Assembly: GCA_021850835.1 (NCBI GenBank)
Contig: JAJZKS010000053.1
Location: forward strand, 1 to 9,291
DNA length: 9,291 bases
Source: Thermoplasmata archaeon
Lineage (GTDB): Archaea > Thermoplasmatota > Thermoplasmata > Thermoplasmatales > Thermoplasmataceae
Direction of reading: 5' to 3'
The notes under the pieces are model-generated. The model was not told the DNA's origin, did not search any database, and was given only the letters and a program-made list of their open reading frames with translations. This document shows, piece by piece, positions 1 through 4,600 of this stretch. A program made the translations under genes and the position numbers. Every line of letters starts with the position of its first letter. Within the stretch, counting starts at the first letter, position 1.

Positions 1-25
1 CCTGGCTCAATTAATAAAATACAAG

Positions 26-109
26 CGCTGGGAGGGAGATTTGAACTCCCGATCTACTAAGAGAACAGGTTTTCCAGACCTGCGCCCTACCAGGCTAGGC
101 TATCCCAGC
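26..109 (-). tRNA. tRNA-Ser (anticodon GGA)
   Basis: Read on the minus strand, the 7-bp acceptor stem GCTGGGA/TCCCAGC closes perfectly (103-109 with 27-33), followed by discriminator G (position 26) and no encoded CCA. The anticodon stem is CAGGT/ACCTG around loop CTGGAAA, giving anticodon GGA (73-75) for codons UCC/UCU. A long variable arm with stem TCT/AGA makes it a class II tRNA, as expected for serine. The T arm is GGGAG-TTCAAAT-CTCCC. There is no intron. The archaeal G73 discriminator fits serine identity. The transcript downstream becomes T-rich (11-22), a plausible terminator. Confidence 0.96.
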
Positions 110-130
110 TCTGAACCTCAATCTATCCGG

Positions 131-140
131 ATTATATAAG
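131..140 (-). promoter_or_regulatory. TATA box of tRNA-Ser(GGA)
   Basis: The minus-strand sequence CTTATATAAT is centred about 26-27 bases upstream of the first base of the tRNA (109), the standard archaeal TATA-to-start distance. It lies in the 47-base gap after the stop codon of the Lrp-type gene, so the tRNA probably has its own promoter. Confidence 0.75.
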
Positions 141-156
141 AGTTTGATGGTGCCAG

Positions 157-600
157 CTATTTTACATGATCGAATACAGGCACTGACAGAGTTTTAGAGA
201 TGCCTTCCATACCCTTCAGCCGCCCGAGAACCAAATCCGATAGTTCCTTCATGTCCTTCGCTATTGCTAGGAGTATGAGGTCCCATTGGCCAGCAATGAT
301 AGACGCAGTGAGGATGTTGTCCATCTTGCACAGGTTCCTGCATAGCTCCCTCTGGCTTACCAGCGATTTGTAATCGTATTCAATGAGAATGTAGGCCATG
401 ATGGAATATCCCAGTTTCTCATAGTCCAGGTCTATTGTATACTTCTGAATGTATCCATCCTTCCTGAGGCGCTCCATCCTTTCAAAGACAGTGGCCCTCG
501 GAATCCCGAGCTTGGAGGATATTTCAGATATCTTGTCCCTGCCGTTTTCCTGCAGGTAAGATAAAATTTGAAGATCCTTGCTATCCAATTTTCCTTGCAC
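157..600 (-). CDS. Lrp/AsnC family transcriptional regulator
   Basis: This is a 147-residue DNA-binding regulator of the Lrp/AsnC (feast/famine) family. Residues 4-63 form the winged helix-turn-helix, with recognition helix around IPRATVFERMERLRKDG (33-49). Residues 65-145 form the RAM ligand-binding and oligomerisation domain, with the conserved turn GQWD (104-107). The family usually acts as dimers to octamers that sense amino acids or related small molecules; the ligand here is unknown. I chose the GTG at 600 as the start because a TATA box (622-629) sits about 26 bases upstream, giving a leaderless mRNA, and MQGKLDSKDLQIL is the usual N-terminus. An in-frame TTG at 633 would place the TATA box inside the gene. 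The gene stands alone between two tRNA-Ser genes, so its targets cannot be read from context; autoregulation is common in the family. Confidence 0.9.
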   Translation of the reverse strand: MQGKLDSKDLQILSYLQENGRDKISEISSKLGIPRATVFERMERLRKDGYIQKYTIDLDYEKLGYSIMAYILIEYDYKSLVSQRELCRNLCKMDNILTASIIAGQWDLILLAIAKDMKELSDLVLGRLKGMEGISKTLSVPVFDHVK

Positions 601-621
601 TAATGTTAAAAAAATTCTGAG

Positions 622-629
622 TATATAAA
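622..629 (-). promoter_or_regulatory. TATA box of the Lrp-type regulator gene
   Basis: The minus-strand sequence TTTATATA is centred about 25-26 bases before the GTG at 600. This spacing puts the transcription start on the start codon itself, implying a leaderless message, and is the main reason for choosing GTG 600 over TTG 633. Confidence 0.75.
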
Positions 630-639
630 ACAATGTTTA

Positions 640-656
640 CAAAATGGCGCAAAATG
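640..656. promoter_or_regulatory. Tandem CAAAATG repeat, candidate operator
   Basis: CAAAATG occurs at 640-646 and again at 650-656, a period of exactly 10 bases, so both copies face the same side of the helix. The pair lies just upstream of the TATA box of the Lrp-type gene and between it and a plus-strand TATA-like element at 666-673. Autoregulation by the Lrp-type protein is a natural guess but is not shown by the sequence. Confidence 0.3.
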
Positions 657-665
657 AAAACAATA

Positions 666-673
666 CTTAAATA
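666..673 (+). promoter_or_regulatory. Plus-strand TATA-like element CTTAAATA
   Basis: The element matches the archaeal TATA form and would place a transcription start near 696-699, coinciding with a GTG that opens a 24-codon ORF (699-773). No larger gene follows on this strand before the antisense tRNA, so any transcript would be short. It could equally be incidental AT-rich sequence. Confidence 0.35.
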
Positions 674-904
674 GGGTTTTGAAAAATTCCGGAACCGGGT
701 GGCACAGACAGCCATTGATGCATATTTCTATACAGAGATGTTTCTTTTAGTGGATTTTCGACGTGTATTGTAGTTATTCAAGCATCAGCTATGACCGTTA
801 AAAATATATTTACTTAAACATCCGGGCTCATTTGCATCACGAAGCAACACTCTTCAGAATCAGTCTTGTGCCAAATCAATGCTGTGCCCTTGTATACATG
901 AGGA

Positions 905-988
905 CGCCGGGGGGGAGATTTGAACTCCCGAGCTACAAAGAGCAATAGATCTCGAGTCTATCGCCATACCGGGCTAGGCTACCCCGGC
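905..988 (-). tRNA. tRNA-Ser (anticodon CGA)
   Basis: On the minus strand the acceptor stem GCCGGGG/CCCCGGC pairs 982-988 with 906-912. The discriminator is G (905) and no CCA is encoded. The anticodon stem ATAGA/TCTAT encloses loop CTCGAGA, giving anticodon CGA (952-954) for codon UCG. A long variable arm with stem GCT/AGC marks it as class II. The T arm GGGAG-TTCAAAT-CTCCC and much of the D arm are identical to the tRNA-Ser(GGA) gene at 26-109. There is no intron. It starts 36 bases after the stop of the CoA-binding-fold gene in the same direction, so co-transcription and processing from that message is possible in addition to its own weak TATA box. Confidence 0.96.
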
Positions 989-1012
989 TCCATTGACGCA
1001 TTATTATGGTAC

Positions 1013-1020
1013 ACATTAAA
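1013..1020 (-). promoter_or_regulatory. Weak TATA-like element of tRNA-Ser(CGA)
   Basis: The minus-strand sequence TTTAATGT is centred about 28 bases before the tRNA 5' end. The match to a TATA box is weak, but the spacing is close to expected and no better candidate lies in the 36-base gap. Confidence 0.4.
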
Positions 1021-1024
1021 CTTT

Positions 1025-1444
1025 TCAGGATGTACTGATTCTGGCATGTTCCTTCATCATACATCGGTCCATGACTACAAGAATTGAGTTTTTCTTAGCC
1101 AGGGAAGCAGCTTCCTCGTTTATGACCCCTTCCTGCATCCATACTGTCTTTGGGTGGATTTTGACCGCTTCCTGCACAATAGGCACAACGGCATCGGATT
1201 TCCTGAAAATGTCAACTATATCCACCTTCTTGTCCCCGGGAATGTCCATCAAGCCCTTATATGACTTGAGGCCTTCCCACTGTTCTATGCCAGGGTTCAC
1301 AGGCAGTATTTCATATCCGTTCTCCCGGAGATAGTTGGCAACCCTGTAGCTGTCCCTCTCCGGTTTGTCGGAAATCCCCACAACTGCAACAGTCTTGCTT
1401 TCCTTCAGAATGGACAGGATCTTGTCCTCATCAAATGATGCCAT
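1025..1444 (-). CDS. CoA-binding-fold (YccU-like) protein
   Basis: This is a 139-residue single-domain Rossmann-fold protein of the CoA_binding_2 (YccU-like) family. Visible family features are the nucleotide-binding strand and loop TVAVVGIS (18-25), DIVDIFRKSD (75-84), WMQEGV (102-107) and the C-terminal MDRCMMKEH (125-133) with its conserved cysteine C128. Members resemble the CoA-binding domain of succinyl-CoA synthetase and bind CoA in some structures, but the physiological role is not established. The ATG at 1444 is preferred; a GTG at 1459 adds five residues. Upstream, AGGTGG (1456-1461) could act as a ribosome-binding site for ATG 1444 if transcription starts from the TATA box at 1496-1503. 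A second TATA-like element, CTTAATAT (1465-1472), would instead give a leaderless message from 1444. It is divergent from transcription factor S and is followed by tRNA-Ser(CGA). Confidence 0.85.
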   Translation of the reverse strand: MASFDEDKILSILKESKTVAVVGISDKPERDSYRVANYLRENGYEILPVNPGIEQWEGLKSYKGLMDIPGDKKVDIVDIFRKSDAVVPIVQEAVKIHPKTVWMQEGVINEEAASLAKKNSILVVMDRCMMKEHARISTS

Positions 1445-1495
1445 AGCCAAAAATTCCACCTGGCATATTAAGCTTGATAGGTCCCTTAGTCAATG

Positions 1496-1503
1496 TATTT
1501 ATA
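1496..1503. promoter_or_regulatory. Bidirectional TATA box between CoA-binding protein and TFS
   Basis: TATTTATA on the plus strand reads TATAAATA on the minus strand, so one element fits the archaeal consensus both ways. On the plus strand it is centred 27-28 bases before the ATG at 1527 of TFS, implying leaderless transcription. On the minus strand it would start transcription near 1473, 29 bases upstream of the CoA-binding-protein ATG. No other strong TATA box serves the plus strand. Confidence 0.6.
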
Positions 1504-1526
1504 GGTTCTACAATTACTCACCTTCC

Positions 1527-1841
1527 ATGGCGATGATGTTTTGCCCTAAGTGCGGTTCTCTGATGTCACCCTCAGGCGGAAAGCTGGTTTGCGGTAGTTG
1601 CCATTTTACAATGAATCCTTCGGAAAGTGGAACAAGCCAGATCGTCAGCAAGAGCACCCAGAAAGAAGTAATAATGATCAAGGAAGAAAAGGCAGTGGAA
1701 CCACTGGATTCAGATGCTGTGTGCCCAAAGTGCAAACACTTGGGTGCTTATTATCTCCTCAAGCAAACGCGTTCAGCAGATGAGCCTGAGACTAAGTTCT
1801 ACACTTGCGAAGCCTGCGGGCACAGATGGAGAGAATACTGA
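1527..1841 (+). CDS. Transcription elongation/cleavage factor S (TFS)
   Basis: This is the archaeal homologue of TFIIS and RNA polymerase subunit RPB9. It rescues backtracked polymerase by stimulating cleavage of the nascent RNA. The 104-residue protein has an N-terminal zinc ribbon (C6, C9, C22, C25), a charged linker of about 40 residues, and a C-terminal zinc ribbon (C66, C69, C94, C97). The tip hairpin QTRSADEPET (80-89) carries the catalytic acidic pair D85-E86 that reaches into the polymerase secondary channel. The length is typical of TFS. The ATG at 1527 is chosen because it follows the TATA box at 1496-1503 by the leaderless distance and because MAMMFCPKCG is a normal TFS start; an upstream extension would add residues foreign to the family. 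SRP54 follows 66 bases downstream with its own promoter. Confidence 0.95.
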   Translation: MAMMFCPKCGSLMSPSGGKLVCGSCHFTMNPSESGTSQIVSKSTQKEVIMIKEEKAVEPLDSDAVCPKCKHLGAYYLLKQTRSADEPETKFYTCEACGHRWREY

Positions 1842-1877
1842 CAATCAATTTGCCAGAATCTATGCTGCCTCAATAGG

Positions 1878-1885
1878 TTAAAATT
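1878..1885 (+). promoter_or_regulatory. TATA-like element of SRP54
   Basis: TTAAAATT is centred 26-27 bases before the ATG at 1908, which fits a leaderless SRP54 message. No ribosome-binding site is visible before that ATG. Confidence 0.5.
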
Positions 1886-1907
1886 ACATGATTGATTTGG
1901 TGTCATA

Positions 1908-3278
1908 ATGGTTCTAGAAGGTCTTGCCGGATCTCTCAGGGAAACACTGCGGAAGATATCCCACTCAAGTTACATCGACAGGGAGACGATAAAGGAAGTC
2001 GCAAAGGATGTGCAAAGGGCACTCCTCAAGGCCGATGTAAACGTGAAGCTTGTCCTTGAGCTTTCCTCTGCACTTGAAAGGAGGGCAAACGAGGAAAAAC
2101 CCCCGGCAGGCATGACTGCACAGGACTATCTTGTCAAGATTGTTTATGAGGAGCTCCTGAAGATTCTTGGTGAGGATTCCAAACTCACATTAAAGGAGCA
2201 GACAATAATGCTCGTTGGACTTTATGGCCAGGGGAAAACCACGTCAGCTGGCAAACTGTCCAGATTTTTCCACAGGAAAGGCCTCAGTGTGGGGGTTATT
2301 GCAGCAGATGTCCACAGGCCTGGTGCATACGACCAGCTTGAGCAGCTCGCAAAGAAACTCAATGTCCCATTTTACGGCGAAAAGGGAGAGAAAAACCCTG
2401 TCAGGATCATCAGGAACGGCCTGAAAGAGCACGGTGAACTCAAGGTAAAGATTATTGATACAAGTGGGAGAGACTCACTCAATGATGACCTGATAAGGGA
2501 AATTAAGGAGATCAAGAATGCGTTCAACCCTGACGAGGTTCTTCTAGTGATAGATGCGACAGTGGGACAACAGGCGGGCCCGCAGGCACAGACCATTAAC
2601 GATGCCATTGGCATCACAGGCGTGATACTCACCAAAATGGATGGAACTGGGAAGGGAGGTGGCGCCCTTAGCGCTGTATCCCAGATCCACGCACCTGTTT
2701 ACTTCATCGGGACAGGAGAACATCCTGAAGACCTGGAAATATTCCAGTCCAAGAAATTCCTTTCAAGGCTGCTTGGCCTCGGTGACCTTGAAACTCTTCT
2801 CGAGGCATTCAAGGAGACCAACATATCTGAGGAAGAGGCGGAGGAATCCGTAAACAAGCTCATGTCCGGGAAGTTCAACCTTAAGGACATGTACGAAATC
2901 TGGGAAAAATTTGCCCAGCCCGGGCTTATCTCAAAGATGTTTGACTCACTTCCCCTTGCCAGAATGCCCGGGGGGAACAAGATAGATTCCAATGCGATAG
3001 AGAGCGCCCAGGAAAAACTGAGAAACTACAGGGTCATAATGGATTCAATGACTTACCATGAACTGGAGAACCCCGATGAGATCAACGCCAAAAGGATTGC
3101 CAGGATTTCAAGGGGATCAGGAAGAACTGAAGCAGACATAAGGGGTCTCCTCAGGGAATTCAAGGCAATGAAGAACAATCTCAAGGCCATGAAAGGAAAC
3201 CGTGGTTTCAAGAAGATGATGAGGGCACAGATTAAATCAGGAAACTTCGGCCTTGAGAATATTGAAGAGATGAATTAG
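1908..3278 (+). CDS. srp54: Signal recognition particle 54 kDa protein (SRP54/Ffh)
   Basis: This is the GTPase and signal-sequence-binding subunit of the signal recognition particle. It binds SRP RNA and ribosome-exposed hydrophobic signal sequences and docks with FtsY at the membrane. The protein has 456 residues, the usual length. The N domain spans about 1-95. The G domain shows P-loop GLYGQGKTT (104-112), G2 DVHRPGAYDQL (134-144), G3 DTSGR (184-188), G4 TKMDGTGKGGG (242-252) and G5 FIGTG (266-270). The M domain (about 300-440) contains MPGG (353-356), the RNA-binding SGRTEADIRGLL region (404-415) and methionine-rich helices, with an F-K-A-M-K stretch at 418-422. Residue variants in the P-loop and G2 (Y106, Q108, G139) differ from the commoner GLQGSGKTT and RPAA forms but preserve the catalytic pattern. 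Its stop overlaps the convergent reductase-like gene by 4 bases, with no room for a terminator between them. Confidence 0.97.
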   Translation: MVLEGLAGSLRETLRKISHSSYIDRETIKEVAKDVQRALLKADVNVKLVLELSSALERRANEEKPPAGMTAQDYLVKIVYEELLKILGEDSKLTLKEQTIMLVGLYGQGKTTSAGKLSRFFHRKGLSVGVIAADVHRPGAYDQLEQLAKKLNVPFYGEKGEKNPVRIIRNGLKEHGELKVKIIDTSGRDSLNDDLIREIKEIKNAFNPDEVLLVIDATVGQQAGPQAQTINDAIGITGVILTKMDGTGKGGGALSAVSQIHAPVYFIGTGEHPEDLEIFQSKKFLSRLLGLGDLETLLEAFKETNISEEEAEESVNKLMSGKFNLKDMYEIWEKFAQPGLISKMFDSLPLARMPGGNKIDSNAIESAQEKLRNYRVIMDSMTYHELENPDEINAKRIARISRGSGRTEADIRGLLREFKAMKNNLKAMKGNRGFKKMMRAQIKSGNFGLENIEEMN

Positions 3279-4405
3279 CTCCCGGTGCCGAGAATTTCTT
3301 CAATGTCCTTAATGGACATCCCTGATTTTCCCAAAAGTTCCCTGACTGAAACCTCATTGAACTCATATTCCGACAGCCTGGACAAAAGTTCCTCAATTCT
3401 GCGGATATCTGATTTGGCCATAGCCTTTCTAAGGAGAAGCTGCTGATCCATTCCTGGAATCAGGTTTTCATCAACTGCCTTTGCATAATGTTTCACTGCG
3501 TCACCGCCTTCCCCGTTTGATCCCAGTATGGCCTGTGCGGCAATTTTTCCAGAGATAAATGCCTCCCTGTAACCTGTCATAAAGAACCGGTCATAAAGCC
3601 CAGCAGCTGAACCAGCAAGCAATATCCTGCCACTTCCAAGAGCGGGTTCTTCGCTATGGATGGCTCTTCTGCTCCCGGATATGAACGCTCTCCCGATGTC
3701 TATGCCTTGTCTAGGGGATTCATTTTCTCCAGTGAACTCCTTAATCTGGAGCCTGTTAAACTGGCCATGCCCTCTCGGCACAAGATAATTCATTGAAAGT
3801 TCCTTGCCAATCTCTATGACAGGAATTGACCCGGCAGCCTTTGAAGTGAACCGCCCGTATTGGTAACTGAATTCTGTAGCTGTATTGGATGAGTTTTCGG
3901 TGACGCTTCCGGGATTGCCCGTGGCAATAACGGCATGAGTGGCCCTTATGGTAGCCGCCTTTCCCGCAGCCCTATATGTTATTCTTACGAGGTCGCCTTC
4001 CTGGAAGTAGTTTATCAGTTCAGCCCTGATCGTCAACTTGGCCCCGGCAAGAACTGCTCCAGATATAAGCTCCTTGTCAAGACGGTCCCTTTCAACCACA
4101 GTGTTGAATGCATCACCCTCTTTTCCAGAAGGGAACATGTGCACTGATGCCTTGCCTGCCTTCAGCTCAATGCTTTCCGGTTTAGCAAGCCTGATCCTTG
4201 GATCCTCCATGAATTCCTGAAGTTCGCCGAATCCAATATTCACCAGGTCAGCGCAGATCACTGGGGCACCCACTTCCATCTTTGAGTCGATGACAAACGT
4301 TCTCATGCCGGCTTCTGCAAGTTTGCTGGCTGCCACTGAACCTGCTGGCCCTGCACCTGCAATTGCAACGTCATATGTCATGCCCTGCTCATTTTGCCCA
4401 TTCAT
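3275..4405 (-). CDS. Diverged geranylgeranyl-reductase-family FAD protein
   Basis: This is a 376-residue flavoprotein related to archaeal geranylgeranyl reductases, but its substrate is unknown. Clear features are the N-terminal dinucleotide-binding motif GAGPAG (17-22) with acidic D40 ending strand 2, the family segment VGAPVICAD (45-53) with C51, and VVERDRLDKEL (103-113). Elsewhere the family motifs are eroded. The usual GYxWxFPK segment is replaced by MNYLVPRGHGQF (205-216). The GD of the second FAD motif reads AGSAAG (264-269), with Ser for Asp, and the following Pro/Gly-rich loop reads RFFMTGYREA (273-282). The ATG at 4405 lies 26-27 bases after a TATA-like CTTACAAT, fitting a leaderless start; ATG 4381 (residue 9) is an alternative. 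It is head-to-head with the canonical reductase at 4601-6046 and convergent with SRP54. It may act on a different polyprenyl lipid or a quinone-like substrate, but that is inference. Confidence 0.85.
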   Translation of the reverse strand: MNGQNEQGMTYDVAIAGAGPAGSVAASKLAEAGMRTFVIDSKMEVGAPVICADLVNIGFGELQEFMEDPRIRLAKPESIELKAGKASVHMFPSGKEGDAFNTVVERDRLDKELISGAVLAGAKLTIRAELINYFQEGDLVRITYRAAGKAATIRATHAVIATGNPGSVTENSSNTATEFSYQYGRFTSKAAGSIPVIEIGKELSMNYLVPRGHGQFNRLQIKEFTGENESPRQGIDIGRAFISGSRRAIHSEEPALGSGRILLAGSAAGLYDRFFMTGYREAFISGKIAAQAILGSNGEGGDAVKHYAKAVDENLIPGMDQQLLLRKAMAKSDIRRIEELLSRLSEYEFNEVSVRELLGKSGMSIKDIEEILGTGS

Positions 4406-4427
4406 GGGATACCAGTGATGCTACATG

Positions 4428-4435
4428 ATTGTAAG
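4428..4435 (-). promoter_or_regulatory. TATA-like element of the reductase-like gene
   Basis: The minus-strand sequence CTTACAAT is centred 26-27 bases upstream of the ATG at 4405. It is a moderate match with good spacing. A dyad (4449-4469) lies 13 bases further upstream. Confidence 0.4.
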
Positions 4436-4448
4436 CTGGATTTACTAT

Positions 4449-4469
4449 TTTGCAGCCGTGAATTGCAAA
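4449..4469. promoter_or_regulatory. Dyad TTTGCA-N9-TGCAAA, candidate operator
   Basis: These are perfect 6-base inverted arms separated by 9 bases, centred at 4459. The centre-to-centre arm distance of 15 bases suits a dimeric helix-turn-helix protein. The dyad lies immediately upstream of the TATA-like element for the leftward reductase-like gene, where archaeal activators commonly bind. Confidence 0.3.
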
Positions 4470-4503
4470 CCTGTACCGAAGCCATGGATAACCATTAGTG
4501 CAA

Positions 4504-4518
4504 CGGGAAAAGATCCCG
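4504..4518. promoter_or_regulatory. Dyad CGGGA-N5-TCCCG
   Basis: These are perfect 5-base inverted arms around 5 bases. The dyad sits 2 bases before the stronger dyad at 4521-4538. Alone it could be chance; next to two other dyads in the same 195-base gap it is worth recording. Confidence 0.25.
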
Positions 4519-4520
4519 CA

Positions 4521-4538
4521 ATGCACAGAACTGTGCAT
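4521..4538. promoter_or_regulatory. Dyad ATGCACAG-AA-CTGTGCAT, candidate operator
   Basis: These are perfect 8-base inverted arms with a 2-base centre, ending 21 bases before the TATA box of the geranylgeranyl reductase gene (4560-4567). A given 8-base arm match has odds of about 1 in 65,000 per position and spacing, so this is unlikely to be chance in a 195-base gap. The geometry fits a dimeric regulator bound upstream of the basal factors. An RNA hairpin is less likely because the site precedes the predicted rightward transcription start. Confidence 0.45.
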
Positions 4539-4559
4539 AATAGCTTCTGCTAAACAATG

Positions 4560-4567
4560 TTTAAATA
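4560..4567 (+). promoter_or_regulatory. TATA box of geranylgeranyl reductase
   Basis: TTTAAATA is centred near 4563.5 and predicts a start at about 4589-4591, giving a leader of about 10-12 bases that contains AGGT four bases before the ATG. A weaker AATATA (about 4574-4579) would instead give a leaderless transcript from 4601. The sequence alone does not decide between them. Confidence 0.55.
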
Positions 4568-4600
4568 CCGTCGAATATACAGAGAATCTAGTAGGTTCCC

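Larger units (their letters stand above)
601..904. other. AT-rich intergenic region with divergent promoter signals
   Basis: This 304-base stretch holds no recognisable protein or RNA gene. It contains a minus-strand TATA box for the Lrp-type gene (622-629), a CAAAATG direct repeat (640-646 and 650-656), a plus-strand TATA-like element (666-673), an 8-bp palindrome TTCCGGAA (687-694), and a 24-codon plus-strand ORF beginning with GTG at 699. A further AT-rich tract lies at 798-818. From about 821 to 904 I see nothing specific beyond the 3' flank of tRNA-Ser(CGA). Confidence 0.6.

Noticed and set aside
601..633. Eleven-codon N-terminal extension of the Lrp-type gene from TTG 633
   Set aside because: It contains the TATA box (622-629) and encodes a hydrophobic segment absent from the family. 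GTG 600 has correct leaderless spacing.
716..788. Stem from TGATGC and GCATCA flanking the possible short transcript
   Set aside because: Six-base arms 61 bases apart are readily found by chance, and I see no supporting inner pairing.
634..904. SRP RNA, RNase P RNA or C/D box RNA in the gap upstream of the Lrp-type gene
   Set aside because: No SRP Alu or S-domain signature, no RNase P core motifs and no paired RTGATGA and CTGA boxes were found on either strand by eye.
1071..1334. 87-codon plus-strand open frame
   Set aside because: It is antisense to the CoA-binding-fold gene and shows no family features.
1365..1526. N-terminal extension of TFS by 54 codons
   Set aside because: The extension runs antisense through the CoA-binding-protein gene and the shared TATA box. 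The TFS family begins at the first zinc ribbon, matching ATG 1527.
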